Assembly: GCF_010729485.1 (NCBI RefSeq)
Contig: NZ_AP022609.1
Location: 4,216,001-4,280,000 of the forward strand
Origin: Mycolicibacter hiberniae
GTDB lineage: Bacteria; Actinomycetota; Actinomycetes; Mycobacteriales; Mycobacteriaceae
Direction: 5' to 3'
DNA length: 64,000 nt
Under the pieces are notes generated by a model, which worked only from the letters and a program-made list of their open reading frames with translations, did not search any database and was not told the origin of the DNA. Shown here one piece after another: positions 37,471-47,314 of this stretch. Every line of letters starts with the position of its first letter. The stretch's first letter is position 1. Both the position numbers and the translations under genes were made by a program.

Positions 37471-37899
37471 ATGACGGACACCCCGACCAGCCGCACCCTG
37501 GACATCGTCTATGCGGCACAGGAAGGACTCGATCGCCTCACCCCGCAGGAGGCTGCCGCCGCACTCAACGAAGGCGCGTTGTTCATCGACACGCGTACCA
37601 GTGAGGAACAGCAGGCCGACGGCACGATCCCCGGCGCGATCCACGTGCCGCGCAACGCTGTCGAAGCCTTCCTCGACCCAACGCACCGGCCGCTGTTCAC
37701 GGCCGAGGAACTGGCCGATCTCCCGCCGGTGCCGGAGCCGGGCCAGCAGATCATCGTCCTGTGCAACCTGGGCCTGGCCTCCAGCCTGTCCGCCGCATCC
37801 TTGCAGCGCATCGGGCTCACCGGTGCCACCGACGTCGAAGGGGGATTCCAGGCCTGGAAAGCCGCCGGTCTGCCCGTCATCAGGCCAGGCGCAGTCTGA
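37471..37899 (+). CDS. Rhodanese-domain protein
   Basis: 142 residues. The rhodanese active site is VLCNLGLASSLSAASL, with the Cys in CNLGLAS, preceded by FIDTRTSEEQQADGTIPGA. It would carry a sulfur group, possibly in Fe-S supply or repair for the reductase. It follows the reductase by 46 bases with AAGGAG upstream and is likely in the same operon. The role is inferred from context. Confidence 0.87.
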   Translation: MTDTPTSRTLDIVYAAQEGLDRLTPQEAAAALNEGALFIDTRTSEEQQADGTIPGAIHVPRNAVEAFLDPTHRPLFTAEELADLPPVPEPGQQIIVLCNLGLASSLSAASLQRIGLTGATDVEGGFQAWKAAGLPVIRPGAV

Positions 37900-37936
37900 T
37901 CCGCCGATGCCCTGGCTGCGGGCGGCGGTGTGCGCT

Positions 37937-38710
37937 TTAGAGCGAGGCGAAACATTCTCTCGACGAGGACGCCGGAATGGTGGCGTTGCGCGTCGAGAAC
38001 GTCACCTGCACCCCGGAGTCGGTGACGCCGACGGTGTCGAGGTGAATACCCAGCGGGAGGTCGTCGGTCACCTTCGCGGTGAGCTCGTCGAGGTTGCGCT
38101 GCACACTGTCGCGGTCCAGATCACGGCCCAGGAGCTCTAACTCGGTCACCTGCAGTGACAGCCCGTTGTTCACCAGCTGCGGCTTGACCGTCGCCTTGTT
38201 GAGCAGGCCCTTGAGCTGCACGGTGCCGGCGTCGGGATCGGCGGTGACGCTTCCGGTGACGATGCTGCCGATCACCGGGACGACATCTTGGATCGAGTCC
38301 TTGATGCCCTCAGCCGGCCAGGTGATGGTGCCGTCGACCGAGCCGATGGTGCCCTTGGAGTCCGGCGTCGCGGAGTTCTTGGCGTCCTTGTTCAATCGCA
38401 CGTCGCGGATGTCCAGGGCCAGTCGCATCCCCTTCGCCTGCCGGATCTGGTTGCCCGCGGTCTTCACCGAGATGTGGCTGTAGGCGTCGGTGAAGTACTG
38501 CGTCAGCACCGGGGGAGTGGTCCCGAAGGACACCTGGGCACTGTCCTGGGTCTCGCACGTGACGGCCTCGGCGACCAGAGTCTTGGCGCGGTGCCGGGCG
38601 TAGAGCTCACCGCCGATCATCGCCACCAGGGCCACCGCGAGGACCACGGTCAGCGCCAGCATGACTGCCGGCAGGCCGGAAAACCGAGGGGATGTTCCGG
38701 GAGCGCTCAT
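37937..38710 (-). CDS. DUF2993 membrane-anchored protein, copy 2
   Basis: 257 residues. One N-terminal helix (VMLALTVVLAVALVAMIGG, 16-34) and an exported DUF2993 domain. The pattern is shared with the next gene upstream (38720-39736): FGTTPPVLTQYFTDAYSHISV against FGVTPPFLWQHITGNYTNISI, and DSKGTIGS. Two end Cys (VTCETQD; ECFASL) may pair. Function unknown; DUF2993 proteins are seen in mycobacterial envelope work. It follows its paralog by 9 bases. Confidence 0.78.
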   Translation of the reverse strand: MSAPGTSPRFSGLPAVMLALTVVLAVALVAMIGGELYARHRAKTLVAEAVTCETQDSAQVSFGTTPPVLTQYFTDAYSHISVKTAGNQIRQAKGMRLALDIRDVRLNKDAKNSATPDSKGTIGSVDGTITWPAEGIKDSIQDVVPVIGSIVTGSVTADPDAGTVQLKGLLNKATVKPQLVNNGLSLQVTELELLGRDLDRDSVQRNLDELTAKVTDDLPLGIHLDTVGVTDSGVQVTFSTRNATIPASSSRECFASL

Positions 38711-38719
38711 CTTTGCAGG

Positions 38720-39736
38720 TTACAGATTGGCGAAGCAGGGGTCATCCGACCGCGGGATGGGGGCGTTGCGGGTGGAGAACCGCGCCACCACCCCGGTGTC
38801 GGTGACTTCAATGCCGTCGGCGCGCAGCCCGAGCGGATAGCGCTTCGTCAACTCCTTGGCGAACCGGTCCAATTCGGGCTGCAGCGACTCCCGCGGCAGG
38901 GTCAGCGCGCCCAGGCCGGTCAGCTTCTGCACCCGCAGGGACAGGCCCCCGTCGACGACCTCGGGTTTGACCACGACGCTGGCCAGCCCGAAAGCGCCCT
39001 TGAGCTCGACCGTGCCGTCCTGCGGGTTGGTCTTGAGGTCCGACACCAGGTTGCCCAGGACCGGCACCATGTTCTGCACGGTCTCCTTGATGCCGGCAGC
39101 CGGCCAGGTCAGCGTGGCCTGCAGCGAACCGATAGTGCCCTTGGAGTCAGCAGTGCCGTGCAGGTCGACGTCGGAGATGTTGATCTCGGCCGTCATCTGT
39201 TTGGCGTCTTTGACCTGGTTGCCGGCGGTGCGGATGGAGATGTTGGTGTAGTTGCCGGTGATGTGCTGCCACAGGAACGGCGGCGTCACCCCGAACGAGG
39301 CACTGGCCTTGTCGTTCACCACGCATTCGGTCGCCTTGGCCACCTTGCTGTCGCCGATACGGCGGGCGATCAGCTCGGCGCCGATCAACCCGGCCAGCGC
39401 CAGGGCGATCACCGTGACCAGGATCAGAACCAGCGCCAGCGGGTCGCGCAGGATCGACGCCGACCGCGGCGCAGTCTCGATCGCGGTGGTGGGCGCCTCA
39501 CCGGCGGCCGCCGGCTGTGCGGACGGTGCAACGGGCTCCTGCGGGGGCCGCGGCGCCTGTGGCGGCGCCGCGGGAATCTGGGTGGTGGGTTCCTCGCGAG
39601 TGCCCGCCGGCATCTGCCGGGTGGGCGACGCGGAGGGCTCCGGCGGGCGCTGGGGAGCGCTGCCGTGCGGATCGGGCTGGCCGGTGGGGCGAGCCCACGG
39701 TGACTCGCCGTGGGGAGGTCCGGACGGGTTGCTCAC
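38720..39736 (-). CDS. DUF2993 membrane-anchored protein, copy 1 (Rv0479c-like)
   Basis: 338 residues, GTG start. A Pro-rich, hydrophilic N-terminal 95 residues (cytosolic) precede a membrane helix (LALVLILVTVIALALAGLIG) and an exported DUF2993 domain. M. tuberculosis Rv0479c (348) is the syntenic match. It overlaps the nitrilase stop by four bases, so the three genes are one leftward operon. Confidence 0.82.
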   Translation of the reverse strand: MSNPSGPPHGESPWARPTGQPDPHGSAPQRPPEPSASPTRQMPAGTREEPTTQIPAAPPQAPRPPQEPVAPSAQPAAAGEAPTTAIETAPRSASILRDPLALVLILVTVIALALAGLIGAELIARRIGDSKVAKATECVVNDKASASFGVTPPFLWQHITGNYTNISIRTAGNQVKDAKQMTAEINISDVDLHGTADSKGTIGSLQATLTWPAAGIKETVQNMVPVLGNLVSDLKTNPQDGTVELKGAFGLASVVVKPEVVDGGLSLRVQKLTGLGALTLPRESLQPELDRFAKELTKRYPLGLRADGIEVTDTGVVARFSTRNAPIPRSDDPCFANL

Positions 39737-40551
39737 CCGCGTGATTCTGCCTTACCGACGTGAACGAAGTCGGCGCGATTGCCCAACACGGCCAGCGCGC
39801 GACGGGCGGCGGCGACCGCCTCGAGGTCGATGTCGCAGACCAGTAGCTGCGGCGATGCACCGGCAGCGGCCACCACTTCGCCCCACGGCGAGGTGACCAG
39901 GCTGTGTCCCACACCGGTGGGTGCGCCCGAGGGATCCGCCGGAACGCCGGGGTCGGCCTGCCCCACCGCGAGCACGTAGCTGGTCGAATCCAACGCGCGG
40001 GCGCGGGCCAGCAGTTCCCACTGGGACAGTTTCCCGGGCCCGGAGCCCCAGGAGGCGCAGACCGCGATCAGCTGGGCGCCGCGGTCGGCGAGCTCGGTGT
40101 AGAGCGCCGGAAACCGGATGTCGTAGCAGGTCGACAGCCCGACGCCGATCCCGTCGACCTCGATCACCACCGGCTCGGACCCCGGCGCAACCGTGCGCGA
40201 TTCGGTGAAACCGAAAGCGTCGTACAGGTGGATCTTGTGATAGTGGGCGTCGGTTCCCGGGCCGACGGCCAGCAGCGTGTTGGCCACCCGGCCGTCATCG
40301 GCGGGAGTGAACATCCCGGCAACGATGGTGATCCCGGTCCGCGCGGCGACCCCGCGAACCGCCGTCGCCCAGGGCCCGTCGAGCGGTTCGGCGACCGGGC
40401 CCAGCGGCACCCCGAACCGGCACATGGTCGCCTCGGGGAACACCACCAACGAGGCCCCCTGCGCCGCCGCCCGCTCGGCGTAGTCGCTCACCAGCGCCAG
40501 ATTGGCGGCCGGATCGGTGCCGCTGAGTATCTGCGCACAGGCAATCCGCAT
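39733..40551 (-). CDS. Nitrilase-superfamily hydrolase (Rv0480c-like)
   Basis: 272 residues. The Glu-Lys-Cys triad is intact: FPEATMC, YHKIHLYDAFG and STCYDIRFPALY. This sub-branch resembles NIT2/omega-amidase or deaminated-glutathione amidase. M. tuberculosis Rv0480c is the syntenic match. It opens the leftward operon with the two DUF2993 genes. Confidence 0.9.
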   Translation of the reverse strand: MRIACAQILSGTDPAANLALVSDYAERAAAQGASLVVFPEATMCRFGVPLGPVAEPLDGPWATAVRGVAARTGITIVAGMFTPADDGRVANTLLAVGPGTDAHYHKIHLYDAFGFTESRTVAPGSEPVVIEVDGIGVGLSTCYDIRFPALYTELADRGAQLIAVCASWGSGPGKLSQWELLARARALDSTSYVLAVGQADPGVPADPSGAPTGVGHSLVTSPWGEVVAAAGASPQLLVCDIDLEAVAAARRALAVLGNRADFVHVGKAESRG

Positions 40552-40560
40552 GGCTCCACC

Positions 40561-41082
40561 CTAGGGCGTCGGCCCGGCACCGCCCTGCTGCAGCCACGCC
40601 ACGGTGAACCGCTGCTCGGCGGTCATCAACTCGGCCAGCTGCCCGCCGATGAAACGTTCGATCTTTCCGCCGACCAGCGGGATGTCGACCTGCACCGTCG
40701 CAGTCAGCCGCAACTCGCTGCCTCCGGTGGCCGACACCAGGCTCGCGTCGCCGGACAGCTTCGCCGGGGCGCCGACGATCTTGCCGGTCACCTGGGCGCG
40801 GGTGCGGCCGTCGCGCACCGGCTGCCATGTCTCGCGCCGCGCCACGTCCAGGTGGCCGTGGTGGAACTGCGCCGCCAACGCGGGCAACTTGTGCCGGTGG
40901 ATGCTTTGCGTGGTGGCGATCTCGACGCCGCCGTCGGAGCCGACGACCATCGATTCCAGCTTCACCGCATCGGCTCCCGAGTCGGCCAGCCGGGCCCGCC
41001 AGTAGCGCTCGTCGGCGAATGCGGCATACACCTGCTCGACGCTTGCCGGGTAGTGCTCGGAGAGCGTGAATGTACGCGGCAT
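40561..41082 (-). CDS. DUF2505 (SRPBCC-like) protein (Rv0481c-like)
   Basis: 173 residues. An alpha/beta pattern typical of the START/SRPBCC lipid-binding fold with VEQVYAAFADERYWRARL, REDTW-like RRETWQPV and a closing helix (ERFIGGQLAELMTAEQRFTVAWL). DUF2505 is actinobacterial. A role in binding a hydrophobic ligand is inference. It lies between the nitrilase (9 bases) and the divergent murB (26 bases). Confidence 0.82.
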   Translation of the reverse strand: MPRTFTLSEHYPASVEQVYAAFADERYWRARLADSGADAVKLESMVVGSDGGVEIATTQSIHRHKLPALAAQFHHGHLDVARRETWQPVRDGRTRAQVTGKIVGAPAKLSGDASLVSATGGSELRLTATVQVDIPLVGGKIERFIGGQLAELMTAEQRFTVAWLQQGGAGPTP

Positions 41083-41108
41083 AGCTGGTCACGCTACCGT
41101 TACCGGCC

Positions 41109-42176
41109 GTGGGCGGTTCCGAGTTCGCGGGCGCGCGTGTCGCCGAGCAGGTGCCGCTGGCACCGTTGACCACCCTGCGGGTGGGACCGGTCGCCCGCCG
41201 GGTCATCACCTGCACCGAGACCGAGCAGATCGTCGCAACGCTGACCGAGCTCGACGCCGCCGGTGACCGCCCGCTGCTGCTGGCGGGGGGCTCCAACGTG
41301 CTGATCGCCGACGATCTGGCGGACCTGACCGTTGTCCTGCTGGCCAACGCCGGCATCACCGTCGAGGGCAGTCTGCTGCGAGCCCAAGCCGGCGCGGTCT
41401 GGGACGACGTCGTCGCGCGCGCGGTGGCAGCTCAGCTGGGCGGGCTGGAGTGCCTGTCGGGTATCCCGGGCTCGGCCGGTGCCACCCCGGTGCAGAACGT
41501 GGGCGCTTACGGGGTGGAGGTCGCCGACCGCCTGACCCGGGTTCTGCTGCTGGACCGGCGCACCGGTCAGGTGCGCTGGACGCCGGCCGGCGAGTTGGAG
41601 CTCGGGTACCGCACCAGCGTGCTCAAGCGCTCCCCCGAAGATCGGGCAGCGGTGGTGCTGGAGGTGGAGTTCGAACTGGATCCGACCGGGCGCAGCGCGC
41701 CGCTGCGCTACGGCGAGCTGAGCGCCGCACTGCACGCCGCCGACGGCGAGAGCCGAGACCCGGCGGCGGTGCGCGCCGCGGTATTGGCGCTGCGCGCGGC
41801 GAAAGGCATGGTGCTCGACGCCGATGATCACGACACCTGGAGTGTCGGTTCGTTTTTCACCAACCCGGTGGTGTCCGGGGATTTCTACCGCAGCCTGGCC
41901 GATCGCCTCGGTGGCCCGGTGCCGCATTGGGACGCTCAGGGTGGCGTGAAACTGGCGGCCGGCTGGCTGGTCGAGCGGTCCGGTTTCGGCAAGGGCTACC
42001 CGGGTCCGGGTGCGCCCGCGCGGCTGTCGGGCAAGCATGCGTTGGCTCTGACCAACCGGGGCAGTGCCACCTCCGCCGACATCCTGAGCCTGGCCCGCAC
42101 CGTGCGAGACGGGGTCTATGAGGCGTTCGGCATCACGCTGCACCCCGAGCCGGTGCTCGTGGGGTGCACGCTGTAA
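41109..42176 (+). CDS. murB: UDP-N-acetylenolpyruvoylglucosamine reductase
   Basis: 355 residues, GTG start. The FAD site is [13 protein letters not shown] and [20 protein letters not shown]; the active-site Ser and Glu pattern is that of type I MurB, with [10 protein letters not shown] near the end. It makes UDP-MurNAc for peptidoglycan. M. tuberculosis MurB is 369. It is followed 60 bases later by lprQ, another cell-wall gene. Confidence 0.96.
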   Translation: MGGSEFAGARVAEQVPLAPLTTLRVGPVARRVITCTETEQIVATLTELDAAGDRPLLLAGGSNVLIADDLADLTVVLLANAGITVEGSLLRAQAGAVWDDVVARAVAAQLGGLECLSGIPGSAGATPVQNVGAYGVEVADRLTRVLLLDRRTGQVRWTPAGELELGYRTSVLKRSPEDRAAVVLEVEFELDPTGRSAPLRYGELSAALHAADGESRDPAAVRAAVLALRAAKGMVLDADDHDTWSVGSFFTNPVVSGDFYRSLADRLGGPVPHWDAQGGVKLAAGWLVERSGFGKGYPGPGAPARLSGKHALALTNRGSATSADILSLARTVRDGVYEAFGITLHPEPVLVGCTL

Positions 42177-42236
42177 GTCCCGGGTGTAATCAGCATCGCA
42201 GGTGGTCAGGCCCCCGGGCCGGTATCTTGGGATGCC

Positions 42237-43535
42237 GTGGACCTGAACCGGCGACACGCATTGGCGGCGCTGGCTGCCGGGGTGCTGGCGCCGGCCGCGC
42301 TGGCCGGATGCACAAGCCGGTCCGGTAAGAACGCCGGGAACGCGCCGCCGGCGGAGCCCACCCTGACCTTCGAGCCCGCGCTGGACGACGGCGCGGTGAC
42401 CGATGTGCTGCCCACCGCCGAGGTCGGCGCCTCGGTCCGCGACGGCTGGTTTCAGCGGGTGACCCTGACCAGCCCGGCCGGGAAGGTGCTGGCCGGAACG
42501 TTCAACCGGGAACGCACCCGCTACAGCATCACCGAACCGCTCGGCTACGACTCCGTCTACACCTGGAGCGGGTCGGTGGTGGGCCACGACGGCAAGGCGG
42601 TGCCGGTCAGCGGCAGGATCACCACCGTTGCGCCCACCACCGTCATCGACGGGGGCTTTCAGTTAGCCGATGGGCAGACGGTCGGAGTGGCCGCGCCGGT
42701 GATCTTGCAGTTCGACGCTCCGATCGCCGACAAGGCAGCCGTCGAGCGGGCACTGACCGTCGTCACCGAGCCCCCGGTGGAGGGCGGTTGGGCCTGGCTT
42801 CCCGACGAGGTGCAGGGGGCCCGGGTGCACTGGCGCAGCCGCGACTACCTGCCGACCGGAACCACCGTCCATGTCAGCGCCAAGCTGTACGGCCTCGCGT
42901 TCGGCGAGGGCGCCTACGGCGCGCAGGACATGTCCCTGGACTTCTCGATCGGGCGGCGCCAAGTGGTGCGGGCCGAGGTCTCCTCGCACCGCATCCAGGT
43001 GATCCGCGACGAGGGCGTGATCATGGATTTCCCCTGCAGCTACGGCCAGGCCGACAAGCCCCGCAACATCACCCGTAACGGCATCCACGTGGTCACCGAG
43101 AAGTACGCGGACTTCTACATGTCCAATCCGGCCGCCGGTTACAACAACATCCACGAGCGCTGGGCGGTTCGGATCTCCAACAACGGGGAGTTCATCCACG
43201 CCAACCCGGCCAGTGCGGGCGCCCAGGGCAACACCAACGTGACCAACGGCTGTATCAACCTGTCGACCGAGGATGCCGAGCAGTACTTCTACAGCGCCGT
43301 CTACGGCGACCCGGTCGAGGTGACCGGCAGCTCGATCCAGCTCTCTTACGCCGACGGGGATATCTGGGACTGGGCCGTGGACTGGGACACCTGGGTTTCG
43401 ATGTCTGCGTTGTCGGCCGCCGAGCCGGGCCGGCCCACGCTGCCCAGTACGGCGCCGGCCACCCCGACCGACGCGCCGACGCTGTCGGGCACGCCGACGA
43501 CCACGCGGGCCGCTACTCCGGCACCCGGCGGCTAG
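42237..43535 (+). CDS. lprQ: Lipoprotein L,D-transpeptidase (LdtMt5-like)
   Basis: 432 residues. A lipoprotein signal peptide ends in the lipobox LAGC near 24. Ig-like domains precede a YkuD domain with catalytic H321 (FIHANPAS) and C339 (TNGCINLS). The family makes 3-3 peptide cross-links in the cell wall, and Ldt5-type members differ in the active-site loop and resist many carbapenems. A Pro/Thr-rich tail ([15 protein letters not shown]) is exposed. M. tuberculosis LprQ (Rv0483) has 451 residues. Its stop sits at the edge of the 56-bp tandem repeat. Confidence 0.94.
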   Translation: MDLNRRHALAALAAGVLAPAALAGCTSRSGKNAGNAPPAEPTLTFEPALDDGAVTDVLPTAEVGASVRDGWFQRVTLTSPAGKVLAGTFNRERTRYSITEPLGYDSVYTWSGSVVGHDGKAVPVSGRITTVAPTTVIDGGFQLADGQTVGVAAPVILQFDAPIADKAAVERALTVVTEPPVEGGWAWLPDEVQGARVHWRSRDYLPTGTTVHVSAKLYGLAFGEGAYGAQDMSLDFSIGRRQVVRAEVSSHRIQVIRDEGVIMDFPCSYGQADKPRNITRNGIHVVTEKYADFYMSNPAAGYNNIHERWAVRISNNGEFIHANPASAGAQGNTNVTNGCINLSTEDAEQYFYSAVYGDPVEVTGSSIQLSYADGDIWDWAVDWDTWVSMSALSAAEPGRPTLPSTAPATPTDAPTLSGTPTTTRAATPAPGG

Positions 43536-43698
43536 CGAGGCTCGACGCAGGAGAGGCGAAGCTGGGCCGCCGCATCAGACCCGGCGGCTAGCGAGGCTCG
43601 ACGCAGGAGAGGCGAAGCTGGGCCGCCGCATCAGACCCGGCGGCTAGCGAGGCTCGACGCAGGAGAGGCGAAGCTGGGCCGCCGCATCAGACCCGGCG
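43525..43698 (+). repeat. 56-bp tandem repeat (VNTR-like), three units plus a partial
   Basis: Units start at 43525, 43581 and 43637 and a partial at 43693, each with CCGGCGGCTAGCGAGGCTCG; copies look identical. The first unit contains the lprQ stop and the last contains the stop of the convergent SDR gene, so the repeat spans the gap between the two genes. It resembles mycobacterial MIRU/VNTR loci in position and period. Confidence 0.95.
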
Positions 43699-44460
43699 GC
43701 TAGCCCGGGTCGCCGACGCCTGGTCGCGCGGGCGGATGACGATCTGATCGAGGTCGACGTGCGGCGGCCGGGAGGCCACGAACCCGATCACCTCGGCGAT
43801 GTCGGCGGCGCTCAGCGGGGTCAGACCGGAATAGACGGCGTCGGCGCGCTCGCGATCGCCGTCAAAGCGCACCAGGGAGAACTCGGTGTCCACCATGCCG
43901 GGCGCGATTTCGGTGAGCCGCACCGGTTTTCCCAGCAGCTCGCCGCGCAGCGTGCGGTGCAGCGCGCTCTGGGCGTGTTTGGCCGAGGTATAGCCGGCGC
44001 CGCCGTCGTAGATCTCGAAGGCGGCGATCGAGGTCACGGTGACCACCAGGCCGTCGCCGGAGGCGACGAGGTGGGGCAGCAACGCACGCGTCACGTGCAG
44101 GGTGCCCAGCACATTGGTCTCCCACATCCAGCGCCAATGCTCGAGGTCGGCCTGCTCCACCGGAGCCAGGCCTTTGGCGCCGCCGGCGTTGTTGACCAGT
44201 ACGTTGATCGACCCCGACAGCGAATCGCAGAGGTGTTCGCAGATCTGGGCCAGGGCGGCCACCGCGCCCGGGTCAGTGACATCCGTCACCACCGCGGTGC
44301 CGCCGATCTCCTCGGCCAGTGCGGCGATCCGCTCCTCGCGCCGCGCGGCGACGACCACGTGAAAGCCCTGTCCGGCAAGAACTTTCGCGGTTGCCTCGCC
44401 GATACCCGAGCTGGCTCCGGTCACCACGGCAATACGACGGTCGCCTGCGAGTGTCTTCAT
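43687..44460 (-). CDS. Short-chain dehydrogenase/reductase (Rv0484c-like)
   Basis: 257 residues. NAD(P) motif TGASSGIGEATAK, structural NNAGGAKGLAP, and catalytic Ser (TVTSIAAFE) with YTSAKH. The substrate is unknown. M. tuberculosis Rv0484c (251) is the syntenic match. The last codons and stop lie inside the 56-bp repeat, so repeat number could alter its C-terminus. Divergent from the uORF and ROK gene; its start is 37 bases from the uORF ATG. Confidence 0.9.
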   Translation of the reverse strand: MKTLAGDRRIAVVTGASSGIGEATAKVLAGQGFHVVVAARREERIAALAEEIGGTAVVTDVTDPGAVAALAQICEHLCDSLSGSINVLVNNAGGAKGLAPVEQADLEHWRWMWETNVLGTLHVTRALLPHLVASGDGLVVTVTSIAAFEIYDGGAGYTSAKHAQSALHRTLRGELLGKPVRLTEIAPGMVDTEFSLVRFDGDRERADAVYSGLTPLSAADIAEVIGFVASRPPHVDLDQIVIRPRDQASATRASRRV

Positions 44461-44483
44461 CGCACCAACCTTAGTGACCGTGA

Positions 44484-44489
44484 TAGATT
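44484..44489 (+). promoter_or_regulatory. -10 element of a leaderless transcript
   Basis: TAGATT, fitting TANNNT, ends seven bases before the ATG of the polycysteine ORF at 44497. That is the spacing expected if transcription starts at the A of the start codon, which gives a leaderless mRNA. Confidence 0.65.
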
Positions 44490-44496
44490 CTCAGCT

Positions 44497-44577
44497 ATGT
44501 CTCGCAGTGCCCGCTTTCTGACAGCGGTCTGTCTGGTCGCCCACGGCGCGTGTTGTCGCGCTTGTTGCTGCGCCTGA
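44497..44577 (+). CDS. Leaderless polycysteine upstream ORF (putative attenuator)
   Basis: 26 codons from ATG 44497 to TGA 44575-44577. Cys at positions 12, 19, 20, 23, 24 and 25, with the last five in CCRACCC near the end. Short, leaderless, Cys-ending uORFs that slow in low cysteine are a described type of mycobacterial attenuator. This one lies 93 bases upstream of the ROK regulator, then mshA, and mycothiol contains cysteine. A T-rich run follows in the leader (near 44643-44652), and other bases may fold. That it controls this operon by cysteine is inference. Confidence 0.7.
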   Translation: MSRSARFLTAVCLVAHGACCRACCCA

Positions 44578-44670
44578 CCTGCTGCGAGTAGCGCTCCTTG
44601 GGAGAGTCCGCCGGGTCGAAGGCGCAAACGGCCCTGATTCGGATTTTTCTTTCAGACAAGGACACCCCTC

Positions 44671-45954
44671 GTGCGCACTACCGTTCTCACCGCTCACCTT
44701 CCCAGCCACCGGCCCGCGCGGACCCGCTCTCATCCGCGGGTGCTGGCTCCGGCCCTGCAGTTGGCCGACAGTGCGGGTGCTGAGGTCTTCGCTGCGGTGC
44801 GCCAGCATGGCCCGGTCGCCCGAGAGGCCATTGCCGGCGCCACCTCGCTGAGCGTCGCCACGGTCAACCGGCAGGTCAGCGCCCTGCTGGAGGCCGGTCT
44901 GCTGCTGGAGCGCGCCGACCTGGCCACCTCCGGTGCCATCGGAAGGCCGCGCCGGCCGGTGGTGGTCAACCACGAGCCGTTCCTCACGCTGGGTCTGCAC
45001 ATCGGGGCCAAGACCACCAGCATCGTGGCCACCGACCTGCTAGGCCGGACTCTCGACGTCGTCGAGACCCCGACGCCCAACAACGGGTCGGCGCGCGCAC
45101 TGGCCTCGCTGGCCGCCAGCGCCAGCCGGTATCTGACCCGCTGGCAGAAGCGTCGCCCGCTGTGGGTGGGGGTGGCGATCGGTGGCGCGGTCGACGGCGC
45201 CACCGGCCACGTCGATCACCCGCGGCTGGGCTGGACCGCCGCGCCGGTGGGACCGGTGCTGGCCGAGGAACTGGGGCTGCCGGTGTCGGTGGCCTCCCAT
45301 GTCGACGCGATGGCCGGAGCGGAGCTGCTCTTCGGCGGGCGGCGGTCCACGTCGAACAGCACCACCAGCCTCTATGTCTACGCCCGGGAAACGGTCGGCT
45401 ACGCCCTGGTGATCGGCGGCCGGGTGCACAGCCCGGCCAGCGGCCCCGGCACCATCGCCGGCCTGCCGGCCTTCTCGGAGCTGCTCGGGGGAACAGGGCA
45501 TCTGGAGACCACCGTCAGCGACGAGGCGGTGCTGGCTGCGGCTCGCCGGCTGCGGCTGCTGCCGGAAGGCAGCGGCGCCGTCTCGGCGGCGGTGACGACG
45601 CTGGTGCGCGAGGCGCGCGGCGGCGACGAGCGGGCAGCGGCGCTGCTGTCCGAGCGCGCCCGCGTCCTGGGTGAAGCGGTGGCGATGCTGCGCGACGTAC
45701 TCAACCCCGACGACCTGGTGGTCGGTGGACAGGGATTCACCGAGTACCCGGAGGGTGTGGCCGAGGTGGAACGGGCGTTTCGGCAGCGCTCGGTGCTGCC
45801 GCCGCGCAGCATCCGGGTCACGGCGTTCGGCAACCGGGTGCAGGAGGCCGGCGCGGGCACAGTGGCCCTGGGCGGGCTCTACGCCGATCCGGTCGGCGCG
45901 ATGCGCCGCTCCCGCGGACCGGTCGCCCGCGTGGTCCCCGAAGTGTCCGCCTGA
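44671..45954 (+). CDS. ROK-family transcriptional regulator (Rv0485-like)
   Basis: 427 residues, GTG start. An N-terminal winged helix ([40 protein letters not shown]) is joined to a ROK kinase-like domain ([35 protein letters not shown]). The usual zinc Cys cluster of ROK sugar kinases is not seen, and a regulator is more likely than a kinase. M. tuberculosis Rv0485 (438) is reported to affect a PE/PPE pair; that is not shown here. It precedes mshA by 22 bases and follows the polycysteine uORF. Confidence 0.88.
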   Translation: MRTTVLTAHLPSHRPARTRSHPRVLAPALQLADSAGAEVFAAVRQHGPVAREAIAGATSLSVATVNRQVSALLEAGLLLERADLATSGAIGRPRRPVVVNHEPFLTLGLHIGAKTTSIVATDLLGRTLDVVETPTPNNGSARALASLAASASRYLTRWQKRRPLWVGVAIGGAVDGATGHVDHPRLGWTAAPVGPVLAEELGLPVSVASHVDAMAGAELLFGGRRSTSNSTTSLYVYARETVGYALVIGGRVHSPASGPGTIAGLPAFSELLGGTGHLETTVSDEAVLAAARRLRLLPEGSGAVSAAVTTLVREARGGDERAAALLSERARVLGEAVAMLRDVLNPDDLVVGGQGFTEYPEGVAEVERAFRQRSVLPPRSIRVTAFGNRVQEAGAGTVALGGLYADPVGAMRRSRGPVARVVPEVSA

Positions 45955-45976
45955 CCGAACCTGTCAAGATGACTGG

Positions 45977-47314
45977 GTGGGGTACGGGGTTGGAGGCGTC
46001 AGATCCGATGTGCACCGGGTAGCGCTGCTGTCGGTCCACACCTCGCCGCTGGCCCAGCCCGGCACCGGCGATGCGGGCGGCATGAACGTCTACGTCCTGC
46101 AAAGCGCCCTGCATCTGGCGCGGCGCGGAGTGGCCGTCGAAGTGTTCACCCGGGCCACGTCATCGGCGGACCCGCCGGTGCAGCATGTCGCGCCCGGGGT
46201 GCTGGTACGCAACGTGGTGGCCGGGCCGTTCGAGGGCCTGGACAAGAACGACCTGCCTACCCAGCTGTGTGCGTTCGCCGCCGGGGTGCTGCGCGCCGAG
46301 GCCGCCCACGAGGCCGGCTATTACGACGTCGTGCATTCGCACTATTGGCTCTCCGGTCAGGTGGGCTGGCTGGCCGCCGACCGCTGGGCGGTCCCGCTGG
46401 TGCACACCGCGCACACCCTGGCCGGAGTCAAGAACGCCGCCCTGGCTGCCGGAGACGCCCCCGAGCCACCGCTGCGCGCGGTCGGTGAACAGCAGGTCGT
46501 CGACGCCGCGGACCGGCTGATCGTCAACACCGAAGACGAAGCACGCCAACTCGTGGCATTACACGACGCCGACCCGCGCCGCATCGACGTGGCGCACCCG
46601 GGGGTGGATCTGGACGTGTTCCGGCCCGGGGACAGGCGGGCGGCCCGACAGGCGCTGGGGTTGCCGGCCGACGAACCGATCGTGGCGTTCGTCGGACGCA
46701 TTCAGCCGCTCAAGGCGCCCGACATCTTGTTGCGGGCCGCCGCGAAGCTGCCGGGGATGCGGGCGGTGGTGGCCGGCGGCCCCTCGGGGAGCATCGGGCT
46801 GGCGGAACCGGGCAGCCTGGTTGGGCTGGCCGCCGAACTGGGTATCGATGACCGGGTGACATTCCTGCCGCCGCAGTCCCGTGACGATCTGGCGAACCTG
46901 TTCCGGGCAGCCGACCTGGTGGCGGTGCCCAGTTACTCCGAATCCTTCGGCCTGGTGGCGCTGGAGGCGCAGGCGTGCGGCACACCGGTGGTCGCCGCGA
47001 AAGTGGGTGGCTTGCCGGTGGCGGTCCGAGACGGCGTCACCGGCCGACTGGTCGACGGGCACGACATCGATGCCTGGGCGGCCGCGCTCGACGAGCTGCT
47101 GCGGCTGGGCAGCGGCCCCCGCGGCTGGGCGATGCGGCGGGAGGCGGTCGAGCACGCGGCGCAATTCTCCTGGGAGCGCACCGTAGACGCCCAGCTGGCC
47201 AGCTACTCCCAGGCCATCGAAGACTTCGCATCCGCGCGGGGTGCGCGGATGCGAGTGCTCACCTCGGCGCGACGCGCCCGCCGCTGGCCGATACGGCGGG
47301 GAGCGCGCGCGTGA
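45977..47314 (+). CDS. mshA: D-inositol-3-phosphate glycosyltransferase (mycothiol)
   Basis: 445 residues. GT4 fold: [20 protein letters not shown] at the start and the C-terminal EX7E region [18 protein letters not shown]. MshA transfers GlcNAc from UDP-GlcNAc to inositol 3-phosphate, the first step of mycothiol synthesis. M. tuberculosis MshA has 480; its extra N-terminal ~35 residues are not conserved. The start is uncertain: GTG 45977 or GTG 46010 (with GGAGG upstream). The YbjN gene overlaps its stop. Confidence 0.95.
   Translation: MGYGVGGVRSDVHRVALLSVHTSPLAQPGTGDAGGMNVYVLQSALHLARRGVAVEVFTRATSSADPPVQHVAPGVLVRNVVAGPFEGLDKNDLPTQLCAFAAGVLRAEAAHEAGYYDVVHSHYWLSGQVGWLAADRWAVPLVHTAHTLAGVKNAALAAGDAPEPPLRAVGEQQVVDAADRLIVNTEDEARQLVALHDADPRRIDVAHPGVDLDVFRPGDRRAARQALGLPADEPIVAFVGRIQPLKAPDILLRAAAKLPGMRAVVAGGPSGSIGLAEPGSLVGLAAELGIDDRVTFLPPQSRDDLANLFRAADLVAVPSYSESFGLVALEAQACGTPVVAAKVGGLPVAVRDGVTGRLVDGHDIDAWAAALDELLRLGSGPRGWAMRREAVEHAAQFSWERTVDAQLASYSQAIEDFASARGARMRVLTSARRARRWPIRRGARA

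Noticed and set aside
43525..43698. Possible CRISPR array
   Set aside because: The units are contiguous identical 56-bp tandem repeats with no unique spacers.
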